DNA from: CAZADA01 sp964526675
GTDB lineage: Bacteria; Pseudomonadota; Alphaproteobacteria; Caulobacterales; Maricaulaceae
Direction of reading: 5' to 3'
Assembly: GCA_964526675.1 (NCBI GenBank)
Contig: CAZGLY010000004.1
Span: 44,233-108,232 of the forward strand
DNA: 64,000 bases
Position 1 is the stretch's first letter. Each line of letters opens with the position of its first letter. The notes under the pieces are model-generated. The model saw only the letters and a list, made by a program, of their open reading frames with translations, searched no databases and had not been told where the DNA came from. The position numbers and the translations under genes are program-made. Positions 42,653 through 50,837 of this stretch are shown here, one piece after another.

Positions 42653-43701
42653 GCGCGGCCGCGCACACGGCGCGCCCAGCCGCGCCGGGCGTCGTGGACG
42701 CCACGCCTGGCGTTCCCAGTCCCTCTCCCCCAAGCGTCGCAGATGTTGAGGCGGCCGCCGAGCGGATCCGCCCTTACGCCGTTGAGACGCCGTTGTTGCG
42801 ATCAGAAGCGCTGGACCGCGCCACCGGCGCGCGGGTGTTTGTCAAGGCGGAGGCGCTGCAACGCACAGGCTCATTCAAGTTTCGCGGCGCGTTCAACCTG
42901 CTTTCCGCCCACGTGGACCAGGCGCGGGAGGCCGGCGTCGTGGCCTACTCCTCCGGCAATTACGCCCAAGGGATTGCGGAGGCGGCGCGCCTGCTGCGGA
43001 TCCGCGCCACGATCGTCATGCCCGCCGACGCCCCCGCCGCAAAGCTGGAGGGTGTCGCCAGCCGCGGCGCGGCGATCGTCCGGTATGACCGCGCCCGCGA
43101 AAGCCGTGAGGCGATCGCGGAGGATTTGGCCCATCGCACCGGCGCGCTGCTGGCGCGTCCGTATGACGACCCCCACGTCATCGCCGGCCAAGGGACGACG
43201 GGCTTGGAAGTCGCCCGGCAACTCGAGACGCACGGCGCCCGCGCCGACGACGTGGTGTGCTGCGTCGGGGGCGGCGGGCTGATCGCGGGCATCGCGGTGG
43301 CGATGGAGGCGTTGAGCCCGCACACGCGCCTCTGGGCGGCCGAGCCGGCGGGCTTTGACGACACGCGCCGCTCCCTGTCGGCGGGGACGCGCCGCCGCAA
43401 CGCCGCCATGACGGGGTCGCTCTGCGACGCGATCGTCACGCCGGAGCCCGGCGCCCTCACCTTCGCGATCAACGGCCCTCGGCTGGCGGGCGGCCTGGTG
43501 GTGACGGACGGTGAGGCCATCGCCGCAATGGGATTCGCGCTGCGGCGGTTGAAGATCGCCCTGGAGCCCGGGGGCGCGGTGGCGCTGGCGGCTGTGCTGC
43601 TCGGGCGGATCGATGTTCGTGACAAGACCGTCGTCGTGATCGCCAGCGGCGGCAACGCCGACCCTGCACTCCTGGCGCGAGCCGGCGGCGCGGCGGCGTG
43701 A
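42649..43701 (+). CDS. PLP-dependent threonine/serine dehydratase-like enzyme
   Basis: A 350-residue fold-type II PLP enzyme. The Schiff-base Lys lies in TGSFKFRGAFNLL, SSGNYAQG binds substrate, GGGGLIAGIAVA is the phosphate loop, and ASGGNADP closes the C-terminus. There is no regulatory ACT domain, as in catabolic threonine dehydratases and serine racemases. The first 28 residues are low-complexity. The TTG start overlaps the upstream stop by four bases, placing it last in the six-gene operon. Dehydration of Ser/Thr would yield a 2-oxoacid (pyruvate or 2-oxobutyrate), a plausible substrate for the divergent ThDP enzyme. Confidence 0.9.
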   Translation: MSAAAHTARPAAPGVVDATPGVPSPSPPSVADVEAAAERIRPYAVETPLLRSEALDRATGARVFVKAEALQRTGSFKFRGAFNLLSAHVDQAREAGVVAYSSGNYAQGIAEAARLLRIRATIVMPADAPAAKLEGVASRGAAIVRYDRARESREAIAEDLAHRTGALLARPYDDPHVIAGQGTTGLEVARQLETHGARADDVVCCVGGGGLIAGIAVAMEALSPHTRLWAAEPAGFDDTRRSLSAGTRRRNAAMTGSLCDAIVTPEPGALTFAINGPRLAGGLVVTDGEAIAAMGFALRRLKIALEPGGAVALAAVLLGRIDVRDKTVVVIASGGNADPALLARAGGAAA

Positions 43702-43730
43702 GCGCCAACGCCGTCCGCGCTCGGTGCGGC

Positions 43731-44231
43731 TTACGACTCGCCGCTTTGGGCGGTTGACGCGTTCGGACGCGACTGAAGCAAGGTGAAACGCTCAACGCCG
43801 AGCCGCTCGATCAAGCCCAGCTGCGTCTCCAGCCAGTCGACGTGCTCCTCCTCATTGTCCAGGATGCGACGGAACAAGTCGCGGGATATGTAATCGCGTT
43901 GTTCCTCGCAATAGGCGATCGCCTCCCGCAAATCCGGAATCGCCTGCTCCTCGAGCGCCAAATCGCACTCAAGAATTTCTTTAACATTCTCGCCAATGCG
44001 CAATTTGTGCAGCGCTTGCAAACCCGGCAACCCTTCGAGGAACAAGATGCGCTCGATCAGCCAATCCGCGTGCACCATTTCCTCGATGGATTCTTTGTAT
44101 TCCTTATCGGCGAGCTCGGAGACGCCCCAGTCTTTGAGAATACGGGAGTGCAGAAAGTACTGATTGATCGCCGTTAGCTCGTTTTTCAACACGGCGTTGA
44201 GATACGCGATAACCTTGTCGTCGCCTTTCAT
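43731..44231 (-). CDS. bfr: Bacterioferritin
   Basis: A 24-mer iron storage protein. 166 residues with the full ferroxidase set (Glu18, Glu51, His54, Glu94, Glu127, His130) and Met52, which binds the inter-subunit haem. The core VHADWLIERILFLEGLP is canonical. GGGAGGG precedes ATG 44231. It follows bfd by 53 bases on the same strand, and both lie behind a Fur box. Confidence 0.97.
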   Translation of the reverse strand: MKGDDKVIAYLNAVLKNELTAINQYFLHSRILKDWGVSELADKEYKESIEEMVHADWLIERILFLEGLPGLQALHKLRIGENVKEILECDLALEEQAIPDLREAIAYCEEQRDYISRDLFRRILDNEEEHVDWLETQLGLIERLGVERFTLLQSRPNASTAQSGES

Positions 44232-44284
44232 GCGACCCTCCCGACAGCCAGGGACGCCCCACGCGCGTCCATCCGTCGGGGAAC

Positions 44285-44467
44285 TTAGGCCGGTCCGGCT
44301 TGGGCGGAAAGGTGACTGTCGACAATGTCCTGCACCCAATCGAGACAGGCGCCGCACTGGATGTCCGCGCCGAGGCACGCGTGAACCTGGTCACGCCCCC
44401 GCGCGCCGCGCTCGATGGCGGTGCGCACATCCCGTTCGTTCAGTCGATTACAGACGCAGACGATCAT
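44285..44467 (-). CDS. bfd: Bacterioferritin-associated ferredoxin
   Basis: A 60-residue [2Fe-2S] protein of the Bfd type. Cluster ligands are Cys4, Cys6 (CVC), Cys38 and Cys41 (CGAC). It docks on bacterioferritin and reduces core ferric iron for release, taking electrons from a ferredoxin reductase. It is the first gene of the bfd-bfr unit and starts 13 bases from the Fur box. Confidence 0.95.
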   Translation of the reverse strand: MIVCVCNRLNERDVRTAIERGARGRDQVHACLGADIQCGACLDWVQDIVDSHLSAQAGPA

Positions 44468-44479
44468 CTCGCTTCCTAC

Positions 44480-44498
44480 CGCTGATGATTATCATTCT
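44480..44498 (-). promoter_or_regulatory. Fur box upstream of bfd-bfr
   Basis: Read on the minus strand, GAGAATGATAATCATCAGC matches 16 of 19 positions of the classical Fur consensus, with the central ten bases identical. It stands 13 bases upstream of the bfd start, so iron-loaded Fur (or Mur/Irr-type relatives) should repress bfd when iron is plentiful. Confidence 0.8.
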
Positions 44499-44851
44499 CA
44501 ATATAGCGCCCGAGGCTCTATCGTGCAAGCAAAAGGGCGGCCAATGGCATGAGACGCGGCGTCGCAGGCCTTGGGGGGGGGCCGCCGACGGCGGGCCGGC
44601 CCCGCGCTCAGGCACGACACTTGCTTTACCCTCGTCGCGGCGGCGCGGACTCCACAGCTTCTCAGCGGCGGGAGCGCGCCGCTCGGCGACGCGACTCGGT
44701 GGTGGAAGATGAACAAAAGACGGCGAAATTGGGATGGTTTGGAGGGCCGTGTCGGTTCTCTATTGGCGGCCGTGGGCGGCGATGCTAGACCGCGGAATGA
44801 ATGTGACGGACTAGGCGCGCGCGCGCCGTACGGCCATAAGGGGACGAAACT
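44499..44851. other. Gene-free region between bfd and the UbiA operon
   Basis: 353 bases without a supportable gene. It contains an uninterrupted run of nine G at about 44573-44581 and then GC-rich sequence. Open frames here have no ribosome site or recognisable product. It must contain the promoter for the plus-strand UbiA operon; I saw no RNA gene. Confidence 0.55.
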
Positions 44852-45829
44852 GTGAGCCAGGGCCAAGTTGATACAGACGTGAGACCCGCGTCCTCAAATA
44901 TTGTCGGCGATTTGATTTCAATCGCGCGGCCTGATCACTGGTTTAAAAACATCTTCATGATCCCCGGCCTCTTGCTGGCGATCATGTTTGTCCGGCCCGC
45001 GCTCGACATTAACTTGCTCGTGCTGGCGATTGTGGGTTTGGCGTCCACGTGCTTGGTCGCGTCGGCGAATTACACGATCAATGAGTATCTGGATGCGGAG
45101 TTTGACCGCTTTCACCCGCTGAAGAAGAGCCGGCCGGGCGCCGCGGGCCGCCTGAACGGCACCGTGGTCCTGATCCAGTACATCCTCTTGTCGGTTGTCG
45201 GCCTGGGTCTGGGTTTCCTGGTCAACTTACAGTTTTTTGTCGTGTCGGCGGCGCTGCTCTTCATGGGCGTGATGTACAACGTCAAGCCGTTCCGCACGAA
45301 AGACCGGATGTATCTGGACGTGCTGTCGGAAGCCGTGAACAACCCCATCCGGCTTCTCTTGGGGTGGTCGATTGTCGTCCCCGACCAGATCCCGCCGTCA
45401 TCGATCATCATCGCGTACTGGATGGGTGGCGCGTATTTGATGGCTGTCAAACGGTATGCGGAGTATCGGTTCATCAACGATCCGGAGCGCGCGGGCCTCT
45501 ATCGGCGGTCGTTTAAGTTCTACGATGAGAAGAAACTGCTGGTGTCGTCGTTGTTTTACGCCATCAACGCGGCGTTCTTCCTCGGCGTATTTTTGATCCG
45601 CTACCGGGTTGAGTTCTTGTTGAGCCTCCCGTTCTTCGCGCTGCTGTTCTCGTGGTATCTGTGGATTGGTTCGGGCGAACGCTCGTCCGCGCAAACGCCG
45701 GAGAAGCTGTACAAGCAGAAGTCGTTTGTCGCCTTCGTCGCCTTGTTGGGCGTGGTGTGCGGCGTTCTCTTCTTTGTTGATATTCCGCAACTCGAACAGT
45801 TTTTGGAAAATACGTCGACGTTCAAATAA
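44852..45829 (+). CDS. UbiA-family prenyltransferase, DPPR-synthase-like
   Basis: A 325-residue polytopic UbiA-superfamily enzyme. RPDHWFKNIFMIPGLLLA at the N-terminus is typical of the decaprenyl-phosphate phosphoribosyltransferase branch; the Asp-rich motifs are NEYLDAEFDRFHP and, later, DRMYLDVLSE. Such enzymes move phosphoribose (or another PP-linked group) onto polyprenyl phosphate at the inner membrane. GTG 44852 has AAGGGGA upstream. GtrA and HAD genes follow, consistent with a polyprenyl-phosphate-pentose pathway: UbiA makes DPPR, HAD removes phosphate, GtrA flips the product. No DprE epimerase is seen. Confidence 0.88.
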   Translation: MSQGQVDTDVRPASSNIVGDLISIARPDHWFKNIFMIPGLLLAIMFVRPALDINLLVLAIVGLASTCLVASANYTINEYLDAEFDRFHPLKKSRPGAAGRLNGTVVLIQYILLSVVGLGLGFLVNLQFFVVSAALLFMGVMYNVKPFRTKDRMYLDVLSEAVNNPIRLLLGWSIVVPDQIPPSSIIIAYWMGGAYLMAVKRYAEYRFINDPERAGLYRRSFKFYDEKKLLVSSLFYAINAAFFLGVFLIRYRVEFLLSLPFFALLFSWYLWIGSGERSSAQTPEKLYKQKSFVAFVALLGVVCGVLFFVDIPQLEQFLENTSTFK

Positions 45830-45848
45830 ACGCGGCGAGCGTCTGAGT

Positions 45849-45883
45849 CGCTCCCGACCGTTCACGCTGGACGGTCGGGAGCG
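45849..45883 (+). other. Strong hairpin in the UbiA-GtrA spacer
   Basis: A perfect 13-bp inverted repeat (45849-45861 with 45871-45883) and nine-base loop lie 20 bases after the UbiA stop. No T-tract follows, so it looks like an mRNA stabiliser, processing site or Rho-related element instead of an intrinsic terminator. Confidence 0.75.
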
Positions 45884-45940
45884 CACTCCGAGGTGGGGCC
45901 AAACGCTGCGCGACCTGCGCGGCCGAGTGAGGAGCGCGAC

Positions 45941-46462
45941 GTGAACCCTGTTCTGCGCCAATTGATCCGTTACGTGCTCATTGGTTCGACGTCGGTCGCG
46001 ATCTTGTTCACCGTCCTCGCCTTCTGCGTCGAGATCGTGGGAACGCCGCCGCTTGTCGGCACGACGGCTGGCTTCCTCGTCGGCTCGACGTTCAACTATC
46101 TCATGCAGCATTATTGGGTGTTTGAGGCCACGCGGCTCCACCGCCACGCCGCCCCCACCTACGCGCTGGTGACGCTTGGCGGCATGGTGCTCAACGCCAC
46201 GCTGTTTTCGGTCGCCCATTGGGGGCTGGCGGCGATGACCTGGCTGCCGCCGCTGCCCCAGCGGCTCGACTACCTCGCCGCCCAAGCGTTTTCGGCGGGC
46301 ATCGTGTTTTTCTATAATTTCTGGGCGAACCGACGCTTCACCTTTGAGGTCGAGAAAAGCGGCGACCTGCGCGAGGCCGCGTCGGAGCTGATGAAAACCC
46401 CCGCCGGGGCTGCGGTCACACGCGCCGTGAACTCGGCGTTGTCTCTGATCCGGACGCGGTGA
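45941..46462 (+). CDS. GtrA-family membrane protein
   Basis: A 173-residue protein with four helices of the GtrA family (LIRYVLIGSTSVAILFTVLA, GFLVGSTFNYLMQHYWVFEA, YNFWANRRFTFE), thought to flip polyprenyl-phosphate-linked sugars. GTG 45941 has GAGGAG upstream; the frame is open further upstream with no site. Its stop overlaps the HAD start (GTGA). Probably acts on the product of the UbiA and HAD enzymes. Confidence 0.92.
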   Translation: MNPVLRQLIRYVLIGSTSVAILFTVLAFCVEIVGTPPLVGTTAGFLVGSTFNYLMQHYWVFEATRLHRHAAPTYALVTLGGMVLNATLFSVAHWGLAAMTWLPPLPQRLDYLAAQAFSAGIVFFYNFWANRRFTFEVEKSGDLREAASELMKTPAGAAVTRAVNSALSLIRTR

Positions 46463-47190
46463 TGTCGGCGGCGGGCCCCCTCCCCGGCGCGGAGCGCCGC
46501 GTGGCCGTGTTTGACCTGGATGGAACCATCACCCGGTCAGACACTTATCTCGCGTTTTTGCTCGGCTTCTTGCGCACCCACCCGCAACGGCTTGTCCGAT
46601 GCGTCCTGCTGCCGGCGGTCCTGGCGCTCTACGCGTTGAAGCTCCGCGACAACTCCTTTGTGAAGCAGCAATTCCTCGCGGCGGTGTTCGGCGGCCTGTC
46701 GCGCGCGGACATGGACCGCGCCGCCGCGATTTTCGTGGAGCGAATCATGGCGACGCAGGTGCGGCCGCTGGCGCTCGAGCGGATCCGCGCCCACCGGCAG
46801 GCGGGTGATCGCGTCATTCTCGCCACCGCAAGCTTCGATGTGTATGTCGACCTGCTGGCCCAGCGGCTGGGCGTGGACGAAGTCGTGTCCTCCCGCATGG
46901 GATGGACCGACGATGATCGCGTCAGCGGCCAATTGGACGGCGCGAACTGCTACGGACCGGAGAAGCTGCGGCGTTTGACGGCCTTCCTCGGCCAACGCCC
47001 GACCGCGACCGTCGTGGCCTATTCCGACAGTCATGCGGACTTGCCGCTGCTGCAATGGGCGGACGAGCCCCACGCCATCAATCCGACCGAGAAGCTCGCC
47101 GCGATCGCCGCGCAAACGGCGATGACAGTGCTCGATTGGGACGCCCCAGACGCCGCCTCATCGCCGGGGCGCTCGGCGCGGGCCGTGTGA
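46459..47190 (+). CDS. HAD-IB family phosphatase
   Basis: A 243-residue haloacid dehalogenase phosphatase. Motif I is VAVFDLDGTITRSDTY, motif II VILATASFDVYVD, and motif III/IV VAYSDSHADLPLLQWADEPHAINP; the cap includes NSFVKQQFLAAVFGG. The operon context (UbiA, GtrA) suggests that it dephosphorylates a polyprenyl-phosphoribose-5-phosphate. GTG 46459 overlaps the GtrA stop; ATG 46462 is the alternative. Confidence 0.9.
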   Translation: MMSAAGPLPGAERRVAVFDLDGTITRSDTYLAFLLGFLRTHPQRLVRCVLLPAVLALYALKLRDNSFVKQQFLAAVFGGLSRADMDRAAAIFVERIMATQVRPLALERIRAHRQAGDRVILATASFDVYVDLLAQRLGVDEVVSSRMGWTDDDRVSGQLDGANCYGPEKLRRLTAFLGQRPTATVVAYSDSHADLPLLQWADEPHAINPTEKLAAIAAQTAMTVLDWDAPDAASSPGRSARAV

Positions 47191-47241
47191 GCCCGCCGTG
47201 CGGGGCGAACGCCGATTGGGCGCTCGAATGGGAGGGATCGG

Positions 47242-47409
47242 GTGAACCAACCAAAGAATGTCTGGCTCCTGGCGACCCTGTGTCTTGTGACGGCTGTGTG
47301 CTTGATCGTCGCGGTGGCGGCGTTGCAAATGTGGGCGGACGATGAATCCGTGGCGGAGAGCGCGGGACCGGTGGTCGTCACCCCCGATCCGACACCGCGC
47401 GAGCGCTGA
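47242..47409 (+). CDS. Short single-helix membrane protein
   Basis: A 55-residue protein: NQPKNV, a 25-residue helix (WLLATLCLVTAVCLIVAVAAL), then an acidic tail ending TPDPTPRER. GTG 47242 has GGAGGG at a good distance, which is why a gene this short is called. It lies 52 bases after the HAD gene and may be read with it. Function unknown. Confidence 0.65.
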   Translation: MNQPKNVWLLATLCLVTAVCLIVAVAALQMWADDESVAESAGPVVVTPDPTPRER

Positions 47410-47451
47410 CGCCGCTTGCCGCCATCACACGCCACAAGCGAGGACGCCCGC

Positions 47452-47928
47452 ATGACCCACGCACTCGGAGCTCCCAAGCGCGCTGGCTGGCGCACCGGCG
47501 TCGCTGCAGGGGCGGCGGCGTTGAGCCTCGTCGCTTCCGCGGCGGCGGAGACCGAGCGCTGGGAGGGGTCCTATTATTGCAGCCAAGGCGTCACCGGCAT
47601 GACGCTGACGGTGCGGGAACGAACGGGCGATGACGTTGTCGCCGAATTTCACTTCTACGCCCACCCGTCCAATCCCGGGGTGCCCACCGGCTGCTATCTG
47701 GTCGAAGGCCGCCTGGCGGAGGGCGACGATGGCGTGCGTTTGGAGCCGAAGGAGTGGATCGAGCGCCCCGGCGACAGCTGGCTCATGACGCCGTTGAAGG
47801 GGACCCTCGATCCGCAGAGCCAGGGCCTCAAGGGCTGGATCGACGTCCTGCGCTGCGGCGGTTTTGACTTGCAGTTTATCGGCGAAGGCGAATCTGTTGC
47901 GCCGGTCTGCCGGCAACTGGTCGGCTAA
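47452..47928 (+). CDS. Secreted hypothetical protein
   Basis: A 158-residue protein with a signal peptide (AGAAALSLVASAAAET, cut near residue 36). The mature part has four cysteines (YYCSQG, TGCYLVEG, LRCGGFD, PVCRQLVG) that probably form two disulfides in a beta-rich fold (WEGSYYC, GMTLTVRE). GAGGA precedes ATG 47452. No family recognised; periplasmic or extracellular location is inferred. Confidence 0.75.
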   Translation: MTHALGAPKRAGWRTGVAAGAAALSLVASAAAETERWEGSYYCSQGVTGMTLTVRERTGDDVVAEFHFYAHPSNPGVPTGCYLVEGRLAEGDDGVRLEPKEWIERPGDSWLMTPLKGTLDPQSQGLKGWIDVLRCGGFDLQFIGEGESVAPVCRQLVG

Positions 47929-47970
47929 GACGCGCCGCATCCGCCTCCAACCCGCCCCGGTGACACCCCG

Positions 47971-49056
47971 ATGGCCGTCCTCGAAGACTACCGAAGCCGC
48001 GTCGCGTCCGGCGCGCTGAGCCCTGATCCCGCGCAGGAGGCCGCCGCGCGCACGCTGTCGGCCCTCGCCGCGCGTTTGCAAGGCTGGTCGCCGAAACTCA
48101 AAGGCATGCTCTATGGCCGCACCGGCCCGGGCGGCAAAGGCGTCTACCTTTGGGGCGGCGTCGGGCGCGGCAAGTCCATGCTGATGGACATGTTCTTCGA
48201 CATCGCCACGGTCTCGCGCAAACGCCGCGCGCACTTTCACGAGTTCATGCAAGAGACCCACGCCGCGATCGCGGAAGCGCGGCGCAGCCGCAGCGGCGAC
48301 CCGATCGACAAGATCGCCAAACGCGTCGCGTCGGAAACCTGGCTGTTGTGTTTTGACGAACTCCAAGTCACCGACATCGCCGACGCCATGATCTTGGGCC
48401 GTTTGTTCGAAGGTCTTTTTGGACGCGGCGTCGTGCTCGTGTGCACCTCCAACCGTCCGCCGATGGATCTCTATAAGGACGGTCTGAACCGCCAGCTGTT
48501 CGCGCCGTTCATTGATATGCTGCAAGCCCGTTGCGAGGTGACGGAGCTCGACGCGATCCGCGACTATCGCTTGGAGCGTCTGCAAGCCGCCCGCGTCTGG
48601 CACAGCCCGCTCACCCCCCAAGCCGAGGCGGAGATCAACGCGGCGTGGAACCAACTCATCTGCGGGGAGAACGAACGCGGCGAGACGCTGATCGTCCAGG
48701 GGCGCACGCTTCACGCCCCGCGCACCGGCGCTGGCGCGGCGCGCTTTTCGTTTGAGGAGCTGTGCGCCCGACCGCTCGGGGCGGCCGACTACCTCGCGCT
48801 GACGCGGCGCTTCCACACCATCGTGCTGGAAAACACGCCGAAGCTGAGCATCGACAAGCGGAACGAAGCCAAGCGCTTCGTGACCCTGATCGACACGCTC
48901 TACGAGGCCCGCACGAAGCTGATCATCTCCGCGGACGGCGAACCGGACGAGCTCTATCCCGCCGGCGACGGCGCGTTCGAGTTTGCGCGCACCGCCTCAC
49001 GGCTGCAGGAAATGCGGTCCGCGGACTACCTCGCCGCCGAGCGCGCGGCCGCCTGA
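47971..49056 (+). CDS. zapE: Cell division protein ZapE (AFG1-like ATPase)
   Basis: A 361-residue AFG1/LACE1-family P-loop ATPase. Walker A is WGGVGRGKSMLMDMFFD, followed by RRAHFHEFMQ, and the Walker B strand is LLCFDELQVTDIADAMIL; VLVCTSNRPPMDLYKDGLNR carries sensor 1. Known members act at the divisome, bind FtsZ, and promote division under low oxygen. ATG 47971 matches the family start (MAVLEDYRSRV). Confidence 0.94.
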   Translation: MAVLEDYRSRVASGALSPDPAQEAAARTLSALAARLQGWSPKLKGMLYGRTGPGGKGVYLWGGVGRGKSMLMDMFFDIATVSRKRRAHFHEFMQETHAAIAEARRSRSGDPIDKIAKRVASETWLLCFDELQVTDIADAMILGRLFEGLFGRGVVLVCTSNRPPMDLYKDGLNRQLFAPFIDMLQARCEVTELDAIRDYRLERLQAARVWHSPLTPQAEAEINAAWNQLICGENERGETLIVQGRTLHAPRTGAGAARFSFEELCARPLGAADYLALTRRFHTIVLENTPKLSIDKRNEAKRFVTLIDTLYEARTKLIISADGEPDELYPAGDGAFEFARTASRLQEMRSADYLAAERAAA

Positions 49057-49091
49057 GGGCCGGGGCGCCGGAGCCGCTCGATGCGGACGCG

Positions 49092-50759
49092 TCAGGCGCT
49101 GGCGCGGCGATCCTGGGGATCGTGCGCGACGGTGGTCAGCTGATGGTCGGCGTAACGCTCGCGCAGGAGTTTCTTGTCGAGCTTGCCCGTGGCGGTGTGG
49201 GGCAAGGAATCGACAAAAACCACCTCATCCGGAGACCACCATTTTGGGGTCTTCCCCTCAAACACCTTGAGGACCTCCTCCGGCGCGGCCGTCTCGCCCC
49301 GGTGCAACACCGCCAGCAACATCGGGCGCTGACCCCACTTCGGATGGGGCACGCCGATCGCGCAGGCCTCCGCCACCTTGGGGTGGCCGATCGCCAAGTT
49401 TTCCAAGGTGATCGAGGAGATCCACTCGCCGCCGGAATTGATCACATCCGACACGCGGTCCACCACCGCCATGAACCCGCGCGCGTCGATGGTCGCCATA
49501 TCGCCGGTGTCGAACCAGCCCTGCGCGTCCAACGCCGCAGACTCCGGCCCGTCGCCGAAATACGCTTTCGCCACCGCCGGGCCGCGCACCTTCAACACGC
49601 CAAACGACCGCCCGTCGCGGGGCAGCGTCCCGCCCTCGCGCCCAACGGTCTTCATCTCGACCGTGAACGGGGCGCGCCCCTGCTTCAGACGCAACGCTGT
49701 GCGCTCCTCCTCCGGCAGATCCTTCAGTTCGCCCGCCAAGCGTGACACCGCGCCCAGCGGGCTGGTTTCCGTCATGCCCCAGGCGTGCACAACCTCCACG
49801 TCGTACTTTTCGGCGAAGACGCGCACCATGGTCTCCGGCACCGCAGAGCCGCCAATCACGACCCGACGCAGGCTCTCCAGGCGCGCGCCGGACTGCTCCA
49901 AATAATTCAAAAGGCCAAGCCAGATCATGGGGACCGCAGCGCTGACGGTCACCCCTTCCTTCGCGATCAGCTCACACAGCCCCGCGCCATCCAGGCGCGG
50001 GCCAGGCATCACCAGCTTCGCGCCCGCCATCGGCGCCACAAAGGCCGCGCCCCAGCCATTGGCGTGGAACATCGGCACCACCGGCAGAAGGACGTCATCA
50101 TCGCCAAGGCCGAGACCGTTGATCGAACACAGCGCCATGGCGTGAAGCACGTTCGACCGATGCGAATACAAGACGCCTTTCGGATGGCCCGTCGTGCCGG
50201 ACGTGTAGCAAAGCCCAGCGGCCGTCCGTTCATCGAACCCACCCCAATACACATCGGGGTTGCCCTCATCGATCAGCGTCTCATAGTCGACGACATCGGG
50301 AAGAGTGGTCTCGGGCATGTTCGCGTCATCCGTGTAGATGACATACCCACGGACGCCGTCGAGATACGGTTGAATTTTCTCCAGCAACGGCAAGAAGGTC
50401 AGGTCGACCATAATCACTTGGTCGTCCGCCTCGCTCACCACTTGGATCAGCTGCTCCGGCCGCCACAGCGGATTGAGCGTGTGATAGACCGCGCCGATAT
50501 TGGCCGCCGCGTACCACGTCTCAAGGTGCCGCACCGTGTTCCACGCCAAGGTGGCCACCCGGTCCCCCAGGCGCACGCCGAACCGCCGGCGCAGCGACGA
50601 CGACAGCCGCCGCGCCCGCTCATGCGCTTGCGCGTAGGTCGATCGGACAATCGGGCCTTCGACGGACCGCGTGACGATTTCGCGATCCCCATAATTGACG
50701 CGCGCGTGGTCGAAGACCTTGTCCATGGTCAACGGCCAGTCTTGCATCAGTCCCAGCAC
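49092..50759 (-). CDS. Medium/long-chain acyl-CoA synthetase
   Basis: A 555-residue adenylate-forming enzyme activating a fatty acid to its CoA ester. The AMP-binding P-loop is LCYTSGTTGHPKGVLYSH, HAWGMTETSPLG is the acyl-adenylate site, WFDTGDMATID and DRVSDVINSGGEWIS are the hinge region, and the catalytic Lys lies in TATGKLDKKLLRE. GTG 50759 is chosen because GGGGAGG lies directly upstream and LGLMQDWPLTMDKVF is the conserved beginning. It follows pdxH on the same strand by 78 bases. Confidence 0.93.
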   Translation of the reverse strand: MLGLMQDWPLTMDKVFDHARVNYGDREIVTRSVEGPIVRSTYAQAHERARRLSSSLRRRFGVRLGDRVATLAWNTVRHLETWYAAANIGAVYHTLNPLWRPEQLIQVVSEADDQVIMVDLTFLPLLEKIQPYLDGVRGYVIYTDDANMPETTLPDVVDYETLIDEGNPDVYWGGFDERTAAGLCYTSGTTGHPKGVLYSHRSNVLHAMALCSINGLGLGDDDVLLPVVPMFHANGWGAAFVAPMAGAKLVMPGPRLDGAGLCELIAKEGVTVSAAVPMIWLGLLNYLEQSGARLESLRRVVIGGSAVPETMVRVFAEKYDVEVVHAWGMTETSPLGAVSRLAGELKDLPEEERTALRLKQGRAPFTVEMKTVGREGGTLPRDGRSFGVLKVRGPAVAKAYFGDGPESAALDAQGWFDTGDMATIDARGFMAVVDRVSDVINSGGEWISSITLENLAIGHPKVAEACAIGVPHPKWGQRPMLLAVLHRGETAAPEEVLKVFEGKTPKWWSPDEVVFVDSLPHTATGKLDKKLLRERYADHQLTTVAHDPQDRRASA

Positions 50760-50837
50760 GGTGGCCTCCCCGCGGCGCGTCCTGACAATCCTTCTCAGTG
50801 AACCGGAGAGGGTCAGGATCGACGTTGTCAACCCACC

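Noticed and set aside
44571..44855. Frames crossing the G9 run before the UbiA gene
   Set aside because: Low-complexity, overlapping alternatives with no ribosome site; treated as intergenic.
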